Shown one piece after another: positions 1 to 8,352 of a stretch of 26,211 bases of DNA. Both the position numbers and the translations under genes were made by a program. Each line of letters opens with the position of its first letter. The first letter of the stretch is position 1. The stretch is taken from positions 1-26,211 of the forward strand of contig JACEST010000008.1 of assembly GCA_013911715.1 (NCBI GenBank), written 5' to 3'. The notes under the pieces were generated by a model. The model did not search any database, was not told where the DNA came from, and saw nothing but the letters and a program-made list of their open reading frames with translations. Source of the DNA: Sphingopyxis sp. (GTDB taxonomy: Bacteria; Pseudomonadota; Alphaproteobacteria; Sphingomonadales; Sphingomonadaceae).

Positions 1-12
1 CCGCGATGCTAA

Positions 13-207
13 GCCAGCGCGCCCGCCCCGGCGGCGACCCCGACCGTGCCATCGGTCAGCGCCATCGGCATCGCCCGCGCCCGCATATTGCGCGCGGTCC
101 AGGTCACGCGAACCGGCGACGCGGTCGGCACGGTCGATCGCACCGCCATGCTCGTCACCCATCAGCGTCCCCGCCGCGATGGTGCGCTGGTTGTGGATTG
201 TTACTGA
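13..207 (+). other. Possible C-terminal remnant or small gene at the left edge
   Basis: Frame 1 is open from just after an in-frame TAA (10-12) to a TGA at 205-207. It reads as a protein-like tail: an Ala/Pro-rich start, then ARILRAVQVTRTGD, AMLVTHQRPRRDG and ending ALVVDCY. The composition resembles the mature end of a small secreted protein. The only plausible start in frame is GTG at 46, with no clear ribosome binding site, so it may be the end of a gene broken by the TAA, or a chance reading. I do not recognise the family. Confidence 0.25.
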
Positions 208-432
208 AACAGGGCCAGGGGCCCGGTTCCGGCGCTGGACCGAACAAAAGGTCTGGATTTCGCTCCTGCAGCCGTTTCGGGTCGATCACGCGGCGGCTTT
301 TTGGGCAAAAATGATCGCCCGCGCCACCTCGTCCTTGACACTATGCTTCCCTATTTTTGCTAATTCTCGGGAACGCCGTTCCGCATGATGCCTATAAGGC
401 GACGACCTCTTTCCTTTTCGCAAATGGTAAGG

Positions 433-446
433 GTCGAATCCGAACA
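433..446. promoter_or_regulatory. Candidate GlpR-type operator (autoregulatory)
   Basis: The site reads GTCGAATCCGAACA: TCG and CGA half-sites separated by four bases, followed by ACA. The same TCG-N4-CGAACA pattern occurs before the TonB receptor gene at 1405-1417. It resembles the Escherichia coli GlpR operator core (TTCG-N4-CGAACAT). It lies about 155 bases upstream of the repressor start, so autoregulation is plausible but inferred. Confidence 0.4.
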
Positions 447-472
447 CAAAAATCCTGCTTGAATCCTATTTG

Positions 473-498
473 AATTGCGACGAGATATGCGCGCAATT
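473..498. repeat. Short inverted repeat, possible operator
   Basis: Arms AATTGCG (473-479) and CGCAATT (492-498) are perfect complements around a 12-base spacer. It sits between the GlpR-like site and the repressor start, where a regulatory palindrome would be expected. A chance 7-bp match cannot be excluded. Confidence 0.3.
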
Positions 499-600
499 GT
501 GAATTCGGGCCACGGCTTGCAGTGCCGGTACGCAATAATGGGTTGCTGAAGCCCAACGCACGAGCGATTTTGATCAGTAGCATCGTACAAGGTGTGAGGC

Positions 601-1398
601 ATGGGTAAAGCCATCAGCGAGCGTCAAAAAGCGATTTTGACAATAGTCAAAAATCAAGGATTTGTCTCTACAGAACAACTGGTCGGCCAATTTAATGTAA
701 CGCCGCAAACCATAAGACGCGACATCAACATTTTGTGCGACCAAAGCTTGATGCACCGTTTTCATGGTGGCGCAGGGCAAGCCACCAGTATTGAAAACGA
801 GGCATATCATCGCCGACTTCACGCATTTGTCGAAGCAAAATCGAACATTGCTCGCCATGTTGCGAAACATATCCCGAACGGCAGCTCGTTATTCCTGAAT
901 ATCGGCACGACTACCGAAATGGTCGCGCAGGCATTGATTGGTCACAAAAACCTGAAAATTGTGACCAATAATTTGCATGTTGCAACGATATTATCGAATA
1001 ATGACGACTTTGAAGTGATGATTGCCGGCGGACAATTGCGCAACCGCGATGGCGGAATCACTGGCCCGGCAACCACTGAATTTATTCAGAAATTCCGCCT
1101 GGATTTCGGTGTTATCGGTGTGAGCGGTATCGACAGCGACGGATCCTTGCTCGATTTCGACTATCAGGAGACTCGAAACGCCGAAGCGATCATTGCCAAT
1201 TCTCGGGAAACGATCTTGGTTGCAGATCATAGCAAATTTGGTCGGCGCGCGATGTCGCGCTTTGGCCATCTCTCGCAAATTGACTGGCTCTTCACAGATC
1301 AGGAGTTATCAGAGGAATTTCAAAGCCTTAGTTCCGCTAGCGGTGTAGCAATAAAGATCTGCCACGAACCCGAACAGGCGCGCGTCACCAAAGTGTAA
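601..1398 (+). CDS. glpR: DeoR-family transcriptional repressor, GlpR-like
   Basis: This is a 265-residue DeoR-family regulator, the usual family length. The N-terminal winged helix-turn-helix covers about residues 8-60, with the recognition helix in NVTPQTIRRDIN. The C-terminal sugar-phosphate-sensing domain has IGTTTEMVAQAL, AGGQLRNRDGG, GVSGIDSDGSLLDFDY and VADHSKFGRRAM. These blocks match E. coli GlpR, the glycerol-3-phosphate regulon repressor, as I recall it, better than other DeoR members. Its effector is therefore likely glycerol 3-phosphate or a related phosphate, by inference. The ATG at 601 gives the normal family start, and AAGG at 589-592 is the likely ribosome binding site. The gene is AT-rich for this genome: 24 of 60 bases are G or C in 601-660. 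Operator-like sites before it and before the next gene suggest it controls both. Confidence 0.8.
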   Translation: MGKAISERQKAILTIVKNQGFVSTEQLVGQFNVTPQTIRRDINILCDQSLMHRFHGGAGQATSIENEAYHRRLHAFVEAKSNIARHVAKHIPNGSSLFLNIGTTTEMVAQALIGHKNLKIVTNNLHVATILSNNDDFEVMIAGGQLRNRDGGITGPATTEFIQKFRLDFGVIGVSGIDSDGSLLDFDYQETRNAEAIIANSRETILVADHSKFGRRAMSRFGHLSQIDWLFTDQELSEEFQSLSSASGVAIKICHEPEQARVTKV

Positions 1399-1403
1399 AT
1401 TTT

Positions 1404-1418
1404 TTCGATTGCGAACAT
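1404..1418. promoter_or_regulatory. Candidate GlpR operator before the TonB receptor
   Basis: The site reads TTCG-ATTG-CGAACAT, a 4+4 palindrome with a four-base centre. It agrees closely with the E. coli GlpR operator core (TTCG-N4-CGAACAT). It overlaps the -35 hexamer of the predicted promoter at 1409-1437, so binding would block transcription of the receptor gene. The adjacent TTCG at 1425-1428 offers a further half-site. Confidence 0.5.
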
Positions 1419-1437
1419 TTTGCATTCGCTTTAGAAT
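1409..1437 (+). promoter_or_regulatory. Predicted sigma-70 promoter for the TonB receptor
   Basis: TTGCGA (1409-1414) and TAGAAT (1432-1437) are separated by exactly 17 bases. They lie just after the repressor stop codon and about 140 bases before the receptor start. The -35 is embedded in the GlpR-like operator. Confidence 0.45.
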
Positions 1438-1577
1438 CAGCAGCGTGAGAATGTGCGTGGCACGCAAATCACGCTGCGGAGGAAAAATCGGGCTGGTTCA
1501 TGCGGCCCATCAGCCGGGTATTTCGATATCTGCTGTTCGTTCGGATCATAAATTAGAAAAATGCGCGGAGGATGTTT

Positions 1578-4340
1578 ATGAAAATCAAGGCACAACTTCT
1601 GTTGGGTGTCGCATTCGGCCTGTCGGTATCGACCGCAAGCTATGCCCAAGATGCAGCAACCGCCGACGGCGAAGGCGAGGAAATTGTTGTCACCGGCATT
1701 CGCGGCAGCTTTGCCAATTCTGCCGCGATCAAGCGTGATTCCAATGCCATATTGGATGCGATTAGCACTGAGGATCTGGGCAAATTCCCCGATTCCAACG
1801 TCGCTGAATCGCTCCAGCGTATTCCCGGTGTCGCGATCGACCGCAGCAACGGCGAAGGGCGCTTCGTGACCGTGCGTGGTTTCGGGCCTGCGTTCAACAC
1901 CGTGCTCGTTAACGGACGCACATTCGCCAGCGACAACCAGGGGCGCGAATTCAGTTTCGACCTTTTGGCAGCGGAGTTGATCAGCGGTGCCGAGGTCTAT
2001 AAAAGCGCGCAGGCGCCGCTGCAGGATGGCGGCATCGGTGCCACGCTTAACATCAAAACGCCGCGGCCGCTGGATCTGGGCGGCTTCAAGGCCGTTGTCT
2101 CCGCAAAGGGTCTGTATGAGCGTAACAGCGAAGATGTTACGCCCCAGCTTTTTGGCCTGATCAGCGACACTTTCGCGGACGGTGCAATCGGTTTGCTGGC
2201 GTCGGTTTCTTATCAGAAGCGCGATTCGCAGGTTCGTTTTACCCAGAACCGCGGTTATCTGCCCGGCACCACCGTTGGTCCGACAGCTGCGCCGCTATTC
2301 ACCAACGTTTTTGCGCCGCGCAACCAGGACGCCGGCATCGATACGCAATCGCGTGAGCGGCTTGGCTTTAACGCAACGGCACAGTTCCGCCCGAGCGATA
2401 CGCTGACCTTCACGGTCGATGGTCTTTACAACCAGTTTGATGTCGAATCCCGCGTCGAGTCGCTGGGCAGCTGGTTTGAACCGTCGAGCTACACTGCTGC
2501 TGCGATCGACGAAAATCGGACTGTTACATCCTTGACCACCAATGGGGTCGGTGACTTTATCCAAACATCGAACAATCGCTTTGTGAAGACGCGCGCGGTT
2601 GGCGGCAACTTGGAATGGGAAGTCAACAGCAACCTGAAGGTCAGGCTTGACTCATCATGGTCGCGCGCCACCGACGATGCCGGCGGCAGGAACTACTTCA
2701 CCGTCATTGGTATCCCAAGTGCCTACACGTTCCAGCAGGCTGTTGGCAGCGGTTTCCCGTCGACTCTCAATTATACGAGCGATCTGACGAACCCTGCCCT
2801 TGGCCGCACCCACATTGCGCTGCGGCAGGGTAACGATGAATCCGAGCGCATACTGGAGCACAAATTTGATACCGAATGGCGGTCGGATGGCGGCGTGCTT
2901 GATGTCGTCCGGTTCGGTCTGGTCAACACCAATCGCAGGAAAAGCAGTCAGACCATTGCAACCAACCCCAATACTTTGTGTCTTTATTGCGGTTACAATG
3001 AAGCGTCGAACCCGGCATTGCTTAGCCCGATCAATCTCGGAAATTTCCTTGGCGGCAGCGGAACCGTACCCACCGCATTTCAGCGCTATGATGCCAACGC
3101 CTATTTTGCTTTCCTCGAAAGCCCCGCGCAGGCAGCTGCGCGCGATGTGGCCCGCGGTCTTCCGCCAGGAACCACTGCGGCGCTTCTGGCTGCGACCAAT
3201 GGTTTCGATGCTGAAGTTCAGCCGAACTCATTCTCCATCAATGAGCAGGTCTATGCCGGCTATCTCGACGTCGATCTGAAAGGTACGCTGGGCTCCATGC
3301 CTTGGGTGGTCAATGTTGGTGCGCGTTATGTGCACACCGAACTGACTGCAAACGGCCAGCAGCAGGTGCTGCTGGATCTGCTCCCGGTTCTGGGCGATCC
3401 AACAATCTATCAGGGTGTGTTCGCCAATGGCGGCGTTCCCCAAGCAACCCAGGTCGAATCAAGCTATGATTTTTTCCTGCCGAACCTGAACATCAAGGTG
3501 AATTTGACCGACGATGTGGTGGCTCGATTCTCGGCATCGCGCACGTTAACGCGCCCGCAAGTCCGCGATCTGGCGCCGCGGACCAACTTTGACGTGTTGC
3601 GGCCAGCCAGCCTTGATGCCAGCGGCGGCAACCCCAACCTCAGGCCTTACACCTCGAACAATTTCGATCTGTCGCTTGAGTGGTATCCGTCGACCACCAC
3701 GACCCTTTCGGTGGCGGTCTATTACAAGAATATCCAGGATTTCATCGTCCAGACCCGCACACCAGAGACATTCACTATTGCCAATGCCGGCGGTTTGCCG
3801 CTCGGCAATGGCATAACTGGTGCCAATGAAGCGACATTCAATGTGCGCCGGCCGCGCAATGCCGAATCCGCAAATGTTCGTGGGCTCGAGTTAAATGCAG
3901 TTCACACCTTTGATTATCTTCCGGCCCCGCTGGATGGCTTTGGCGTCGCCTTGAATGCCACCTTCGTTGACAGCAACGCGACGTTCGATACTGCGACCAC
4001 TGCGACTTCGTTCGCCGTCGAAGGTCTTGGCAATAGCTATAATGCTACGGCCTTCTTCGAAAAGAGCGGATTTGCGGCACGCGTCGCCTGGAACCGGCGT
4101 GGCCGTTTCCTGGAGGCGCTGGTCACACCCGGACAAGGCGGCGATCCGGTGTTCAGGCGGTCTTTTGACCAGGTCGATGTCCGTGCGAGTTATGATGTAT
4201 TAGAATTTGCACAAATTTTTGTCGAAGGCACCAATGTGCTTAACTCTCGCAACATCACCACGGGTCGCTTCGACAATCAGGTGCTTGATTTTGTTGACAC
4301 CGGTGCACGCTATGCGGCGGGTGTGCGCTTTAACTTCTAG
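1578..4340 (+). CDS. TonB-dependent outer-membrane receptor (TIGR01782-like)
   Basis: This large receptor of 920 residues should carry a bulky ligand across the outer membrane using TonB energy. It has a signal peptide (cleavage after ASYA), a TonB-box-like EEIVVTG, and a plug domain with IRGSFANSAAIKRDS, DLGKFPDSNVAESLQRIPGV, VRGFGPAFNTVLVNGR and the IGATLNIKTPRP block. A long beta-barrel follows, ending in GVRFNF with the usual terminal aromatic. These plug motifs are those of the carbohydrate-associated receptor family of Xanthomonas, Caulobacter and sphingomonads. I chose ATG 1578 over ATG 1572 because GGAGG (1567-1571) abuts the earlier ATG but lies six bases before the later one. A strong terminator follows. 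The regulator next door points to a glycerol- or glycerophosphate-related ligand, but the real substrate is unknown. Confidence 0.9.
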   Translation: MKIKAQLLLGVAFGLSVSTASYAQDAATADGEGEEIVVTGIRGSFANSAAIKRDSNAILDAISTEDLGKFPDSNVAESLQRIPGVAIDRSNGEGRFVTVRGFGPAFNTVLVNGRTFASDNQGREFSFDLLAAELISGAEVYKSAQAPLQDGGIGATLNIKTPRPLDLGGFKAVVSAKGLYERNSEDVTPQLFGLISDTFADGAIGLLASVSYQKRDSQVRFTQNRGYLPGTTVGPTAAPLFTNVFAPRNQDAGIDTQSRERLGFNATAQFRPSDTLTFTVDGLYNQFDVESRVESLGSWFEPSSYTAAAIDENRTVTSLTTNGVGDFIQTSNNRFVKTRAVGGNLEWEVNSNLKVRLDSSWSRATDDAGGRNYFTVIGIPSAYTFQQAVGSGFPSTLNYTSDLTNPALGRTHIALRQGNDESERILEHKFDTEWRSDGGVLDVVRFGLVNTNRRKSSQTIATNPNTLCLYCGYNEASNPALLSPINLGNFLGGSGTVPTAFQRYDANAYFAFLESPAQAAARDVARGLPPGTTAALLAATNGFDAEVQPNSFSINEQVYAGYLDVDLKGTLGSMPWVVNVGARYVHTELTANGQQQVLLDLLPVLGDPTIYQGVFANGGVPQATQVESSYDFFLPNLNIKVNLTDDVVARFSASRTLTRPQVRDLAPRTNFDVLRPASLDASGGNPNLRPYTSNNFDLSLEWYPSTTTTLSVAVYYKNIQDFIVQTRTPETFTIANAGGLPLGNGITGANEATFNVRRPRNAESANVRGLELNAVHTFDYLPAPLDGFGVALNATFVDSNATFDTATTATSFAVEGLGNSYNATAFFEKSGFAARVAWNRRGRFLEALVTPGQGGDPVFRRSFDQVDVRASYDVLEFAQIFVEGTNVLNSRNITTGRFDNQVLDFVDTGARYAAGVRFNF

Positions 4341-4360
4341 ACTGATCTTGACCACATAGG

Positions 4361-4401
4361 AAAAGCCCCTCTTTGGATTCATGCCAAAGAGGGGCTTTTT
4401 T
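4361..4401 (+). terminator. Rho-independent terminator of the receptor gene
   Basis: A perfect 16-bp stem, AAAAGCCCCTCTTTGG (4361-4376) with its complement at 4384-4399, encloses a 7-base loop and ends in a T run (4396-4401). It starts 20 bases after the receptor stop. With A and T runs on both sides it could work in either direction. Confidence 0.93.
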
Positions 4402-4430
4402 GTTCTCCACTTCATAACGATGGTCGTCCG

Positions 4431-5771
4431 ATGATGAAAATTAGGAATGCGCTACTCTCCTTGTTTGTTGTGTTTTCCGCCCCAGCCGCCGCGCAACCCA
4501 TTGAGCCAGCCCCCTATGCAGTCCCGCCAATGGACGCTCCCTTGCTCGCGGCGCTGGGACCACACCAAATCGGCGTGCGACGAGGAGAGGTGGTTTCTCA
4601 AGACGTAGTGACGCTGACAAAGGCAGGGCTCACGCGTGCGCCGCGGACGATAAAATTTCGTATCTGGTATCCGGCAAAAACGACGCCTGATGCCACCCGA
4701 GCAAGCTTTACGCATGTTTTGCCACGGCCAGACGGCAAAGGCGCGCCGTTCACGATACCAAGTCTTGCCGTTGAGAATGCGCAGGCCGCAGGGGGCACCC
4801 GCTATCCGCTGGTCATCGTGTCCCATGGCTACAACGGCTGGGACAGTTTTATGACGTGGCTCACCGAGAATTTGGCGACCAAAGGCTATATCGTTGTTGC
4901 GATCGACCATGCAGATCAACGTGCGATCAGCGCCCCAGAATTTGGCATTTCATTTGGGAACGTCCTGATCAATCGGGCAGCAGATCAACGCGCGGTGATC
5001 AATCATTTGACGATCCAGGCCGCTGACCGAAAGGATTCGCTCGGTCAGATGATCGACGCCAACAATATCGGCGTTATCGGCTATTCGATGGGCGGCTTCG
5101 GTGCGCTGGCGACCGCCGGTATCGACTATGATGCCGCAAGCGGCGTCTTCAAACAATTGCCCGCCGAAGCGCAAGCGGCCATCTTTGACAGCCAAACCAA
5201 CGGCAAGCTTGTCGCTGACAAGGTCAAAGCCATTGTTGCCTTGGCCCCTTTTGGCGGGCGTCCCGAAAGCCGGGCATGGACCGCAAACGCGCTCGCGCAA
5301 TCACAAAAGCCGATATTGATCATCGGCGGAAGCGATGATGACATTGTCGACATGAAGAGTGGCATATCCTGGATATTTGAGCAGCTGACTGCGACGTCCC
5401 GGCATATGCTCATCTTCCTCCACGCGCGCCACAATGTTGGCGGAAATCCTCCACCGCTCGAAGCAAATGATGATTTTTCCACGCGGGAGTATTTTGCCGA
5501 ACCCGTTTGGCGTCCTGAACGTATCAATGCCATCAACCAGCATTTCATCACCGCCTTCCTCGATCTACATCTCAAGGCCGATGCGGCAAAGTCAGCATTT
5601 CTGAATGTGCCGACCGCACGCAGCGGAGATGGCGCATGGCCATTGGCTCCGCTGGAAAATGTTGGCGGCAAAACCGCAACTGAAAAGGAAAGCGGCTACT
5701 GGCCCGGTTTTCAAAGACGCTGGGCGCTTGGGCTGGAAATGCGCGACGGCCGATCAGATCAACCGCGTTAG
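4431..5771 (+). CDS. Secreted alpha/beta hydrolase, PAF-acetylhydrolase/dienelactone-hydrolase type
   Basis: This 446-residue hydrolase has a signal peptide (hydrophobic segment about 5-20, cleavage near APAAA-QP), so it acts in the periplasm or outside. The alpha/beta fold shows an oxyanion-loop motif SHGYNG (131-136), a nucleophile elbow GYSMGG with Ser219, and a probable acid in the SDDD run (301-304). A probable catalytic His is in HARHNVGG (331 or 334). The layout resembles bacterial relatives of platelet-activating-factor acetylhydrolase, which cleave short or lyso acyl esters; the substrate here is not known. It begins only 30 bases after the receptor terminator, without an evident promoter or strong ribosome binding site (ATG 4431 or 4434), so read-through is likely. 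Its stop is 3 bases from the stop of the convergent sapC-like gene. An acyl-ester substrate would suit the GlpR-type regulator upstream. Confidence 0.75.
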   Translation: MMKIRNALLSLFVVFSAPAAAQPIEPAPYAVPPMDAPLLAALGPHQIGVRRGEVVSQDVVTLTKAGLTRAPRTIKFRIWYPAKTTPDATRASFTHVLPRPDGKGAPFTIPSLAVENAQAAGGTRYPLVIVSHGYNGWDSFMTWLTENLATKGYIVVAIDHADQRAISAPEFGISFGNVLINRAADQRAVINHLTIQAADRKDSLGQMIDANNIGVIGYSMGGFGALATAGIDYDAASGVFKQLPAEAQAAIFDSQTNGKLVADKVKAIVALAPFGGRPESRAWTANALAQSQKPILIIGGSDDDIVDMKSGISWIFEQLTATSRHMLIFLHARHNVGGNPPPLEANDDFSTREYFAEPVWRPERINAINQHFITAFLDLHLKADAAKSAFLNVPTARSGDGAWPLAPLENVGGKTATEKESGYWPGFQRRWALGLEMRDGRSDQPR

Positions 5772-5774
5772 TCT

Positions 5775-6515
5775 CTAACCGTTCATTTCGGTAAGCAGGC
5801 GGTTGATTTTTCGATCGATATGAAATTGGGAAAGTTGCTGGATGCGGTTCAACTGACCTAGCGAATTGATGATGATGTGGACCTTGCCCAAAAAGCCAAG
5901 GCGGCGCATTTCCAATATCGCCGCATCGTCAAGCGCCTCCAATCTGGGCGGACTAATTGTGTAAAGCCCCTCGATCTGCTCGCTTGCGCCTTCGCTAAAC
6001 TCCATTGTGATGGACAATGGCCGGATTAGTCCCAACGTTACAAGGGCTGCCACAAAATCGTCGGCAGCGCCCAGATCGCTTCGGAGAAAGTCCAGCATCG
6101 ATCGAATGCGCGATAGCTCCGCGGTCTCTTGGCCTTCATCAGAATAAAGCGCGATCCCGGCATCGGTGTTGACGCGGTCGCTGGCTTCATCGATGCACAG
6201 CTTTTTCTCGGGACCCGCCAGACAAAAGGGTGCGGCCATTGCAATCACCGGCAAATAGGTTGCCTGCCATTGATCGTTGACGACGAAAAAATTCGCGCCC
6301 GGCCTGAATCCGAGCAATGCGACAAGGCGGAAATGCCCGCTTTCGCGGTCTTTCATAAACAACAACGGATAATCCGACGCGGCCACGCCCGTCTCAGACA
6401 GGCCGATTTGTGCGTGATTAAGCCGGCGCGACCATGCCAGATCCAGCCCAGGCATTATCCGGACATCACGGTGGCGGTCGGCGTTAAACTGGCTAAGCGA
6501 AGTCAGATTTTTCAA
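5775..6515 (-). CDS. SapC-like protein (PF07277-type)
   Basis: This 246-residue protein has the SapC pattern: an N-terminal H-x-DVRI strand region, then YPLLFMKDRESGHFRLVALLGF, then FFVVNDQWQATYLPVIAMAAPF. SapC was first named from S-layer-associated genes. In alphaproteobacteria, xanthomonads and marine gammaproteobacteria it is regularly next to TonB receptors and tryptophan-halogenase-like genes, with unknown biochemical role. Translation seems to start at a TTG (6513-6515) whose last bases form TTGA with the halogenase stop, giving a 4-base overlap and probable translational coupling. No signal peptide or membrane segment is visible. The conserved triad of receptor, SapC and halogenase suggests a shared job in handling one imported compound. 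Confidence 0.8.
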   Translation of the reverse strand: MKNLTSLSQFNADRHRDVRIMPGLDLAWSRRLNHAQIGLSETGVAASDYPLLFMKDRESGHFRLVALLGFRPGANFFVVNDQWQATYLPVIAMAAPFCLAGPEKKLCIDEASDRVNTDAGIALYSDEGQETAELSRIRSMLDFLRSDLGAADDFVAALVTLGLIRPLSITMEFSEGASEQIEGLYTISPPRLEALDDAAILEMRRLGFLGKVHIIINSLGQLNRIQQLSQFHIDRKINRLLTEMNG

Positions 6516-8062
6516 ACCGATTGCAATCCATATTGATAAATTTTGTTCAAGAGATCGCGGTGCATTGGCATGTCAGCGACCGAATTCTGCCGTGACTGGG
6601 CTACTGCGGCAAAGCAGCGATCGGCCAGTTGCCTGTCCTGCACCGAACTGGCCTGCGCGGCATAATTCGCCTCAAAACCCATCCCATGCAGGACATATTG
6701 ATAACTGGGCCAAGAGAAGATCTCCCTATGATATGGGAAATCCTGGGCACTGGGAGGATGATATCGCCAAAGTTCAAGGCGTTCCTTCAGGCCCTCCGGA
6801 ATTGAGTCGGGGCTGCGGTTGTCACGCCAGAATTGCGTGTCGTCACGTTTGGTCAGGACATAGTGCAGCTTCAGAAACTCGATAATCCGCGCCCAATGAT
6901 GGGTGAAAGCGCTGTTGAACTGCTTGGACAGGACTGTCATTGCACAACGGTTTTCGGGCAATCGGTCCGCAATGAAATCAACGGCGGTTTCGATCAACAT
7001 CAGCGCAGATGCTTCGAGCGGTTCCAGAAATCCATTTGACAGGCCGACTGCCACGCAATTTCTGACCCAGAATGTTTGGCGATGACCGGCACGAATTTTG
7101 ATGCGCCGGGCTGTTCCGCTGACCCCCGCCGGCCCGAGATAGCGAAGCAATGTCGCTTCGGCTTCATCATGGCTGGCATGATTGCTCGAATAGACATAAC
7201 CCGTGCCGCGGCGGGTGGGCAGGCCGATTTCCCAGATCCAGCCAGCATCCTGCGCGGTGGAAATTGTGTGTGTTGCGATGGGGGCATCATCGCGTTCATA
7301 TGGCACTTGCATGGCCAAGGCATAGTCTGCGAACAGGATGTCGTTGCACGCTATAAATGGCACGCCATAGACGCCCTCGATCATCAGGGCGGCAAAGCCC
7401 GAGCAGTCGAGAAACAAATCACCTGGAATACAACCATGCAATTTGGTCTCGATGCTCGCAATATCGCCATCTTCGGACTGGTTGACCGACGTCACTTCAT
7501 CGACAATGTGGCGAACGCCGAGTTTTTCGACGCTGTAGTCGCGCAACAACTTAGCAAATTTGACTGCATCTAAATGGTAGGCGTAATTTGCAAGCCCGCC
7601 ATATTCGGGGCTGGTAATTGTTTTCGGAGCACGCCCAGCATCACAGAGCGCCGCTTGAAAATCCACCGCGTCGGCAAAATCCAGACCGACCTGATCCTTG
7701 GTGCGCATCCAATGGCTGGAAAGGTTGATCTGCGTTGCTGCATGCGGCGGGTTGAGGGGATGATAGTAGCTGTCTTGTGGCGTGCCATCGGTCCAGCCAA
7801 CAAATTTGGCACCTTGTTTGAATGCGCCATCGCATTGGCGGATGAATTCGGTTTCGGAAATACCAATTTTTTTCAACGTGTTGCGCATCGTCGGCCAGGT
7901 GCCTTCGCCTACACCGATAGTGCCGATCGTTTCGGATTCTACCAGCGTTACCCGCACATTGTCGGGGCCGCCGGTGCGATTTTTGGCGGCAATGCGCGCG
8001 GCCGCTATCCAGCCAGCGCTGCCGCCGCCCACGACGACAATATGCTCGACCCGCTTCTCCAT
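6512..8062 (-). CDS. Flavin-dependent tryptophan-halogenase-like protein
   Basis: This 516-residue protein belongs to the FADH2-dependent halogenase family (PrnA-like). It has the FAD motif GGGSAGW (12-18) and a GVGEGTWP block. Lys82 in GAFKQGAKF aligns with the catalytic lysine 79 of PrnA. The FLEPLEAS block (about 346-353) corresponds to the region of PrnA Glu346. The family signature WxWxIP reads WIWEIG (275-280), with Gly in place of Pro. Such genes are common beside TonB receptors and SapC, where the true substrate is unknown and may not be free tryptophan. I chose ATG 8062 because GGAG (8069-8072 on this strand) is six bases upstream; a TTG one codon earlier is less likely. It is the first gene of a two-gene operon with sapC. 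No flavin reductase is adjacent. Confidence 0.85.
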   Translation of the reverse strand: MEKRVEHIVVVGGGSAGWIAAARIAAKNRTGGPDNVRVTLVESETIGTIGVGEGTWPTMRNTLKKIGISETEFIRQCDGAFKQGAKFVGWTDGTPQDSYYHPLNPPHAATQINLSSHWMRTKDQVGLDFADAVDFQAALCDAGRAPKTITSPEYGGLANYAYHLDAVKFAKLLRDYSVEKLGVRHIVDEVTSVNQSEDGDIASIETKLHGCIPGDLFLDCSGFAALMIEGVYGVPFIACNDILFADYALAMQVPYERDDAPIATHTISTAQDAGWIWEIGLPTRRGTGYVYSSNHASHDEAEATLLRYLGPAGVSGTARRIKIRAGHRQTFWVRNCVAVGLSNGFLEPLEASALMLIETAVDFIADRLPENRCAMTVLSKQFNSAFTHHWARIIEFLKLHYVLTKRDDTQFWRDNRSPDSIPEGLKERLELWRYHPPSAQDFPYHREIFSWPSYQYVLHGMGFEANYAAQASSVQDRQLADRCFAAVAQSRQNSVADMPMHRDLLNKIYQYGLQSV

Positions 8063-8207
8063 CAAGATCTCCGGACTCTGCCCACGGTATAGAGCGAAGC
8101 TAACGCACTCGCCATAGCCTTCGCCGCGTTGCCGCCATGCGGGTATAGCATAGGCCCTGCGCGCTCCGGAAGCTGTGCATTTAAACTATTCAAATGTCGA
8201 TAGAAAA

Positions 8208-8284
<77 letters not shown>

Positions 8285-8298
8285 TTTGCCGAAGCGCG

Positions 8299-8327
8299 GC
8301 CCTAGCAGCGGTTGGCGCTGGCTTCAA
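8299..8327 (-). promoter_or_regulatory. Predicted promoter of tRNA-Arg
   Basis: On the minus strand TTGAAG (8322-8327) and TAGGGC (8299-8304) are 17 bases apart. The -10 ends about 15 bases before the tRNA 5' end, a normal distance for a tRNA gene. Confidence 0.45.
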
Positions 8328-8352
8328 GCATTGCGCGTGGGGGCGAGAAAGA

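Larger units (their letters stand above)
208..600. other. Intergenic stretch upstream of the GlpR-like gene
   Basis: No convincing gene is seen here. Composition changes from GC-rich on the left to distinctly AT-richer from about 340 onward. The right half carries a GlpR-operator-like site (433-446) and a 7-bp inverted repeat (473-498), both annotated separately, and presumably the promoter of the repressor gene. No clean -35/-10 pair could be assigned. A short leftward reading ending at 286 is discussed among the rejected items. Confidence 0.5.

Noticed and set aside
286..470. Leftward reading of about 60 codons ending ELAKIGKHSVKDEVARAIIFAQKAAA-like (stop at 286-288)
   Set aside because: The last third looks protein-like, but there is no convincing start or ribosome binding site, it spans the composition change, and I recognise no family.
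8066..8207. GlpR-type operator or strong promoter before the halogenase operon
   Set aside because: A loosely similar stretch near 8194-8206 lacks the CGA half-site, and the -10-like TATGCT has no matching -35, so no site was called.
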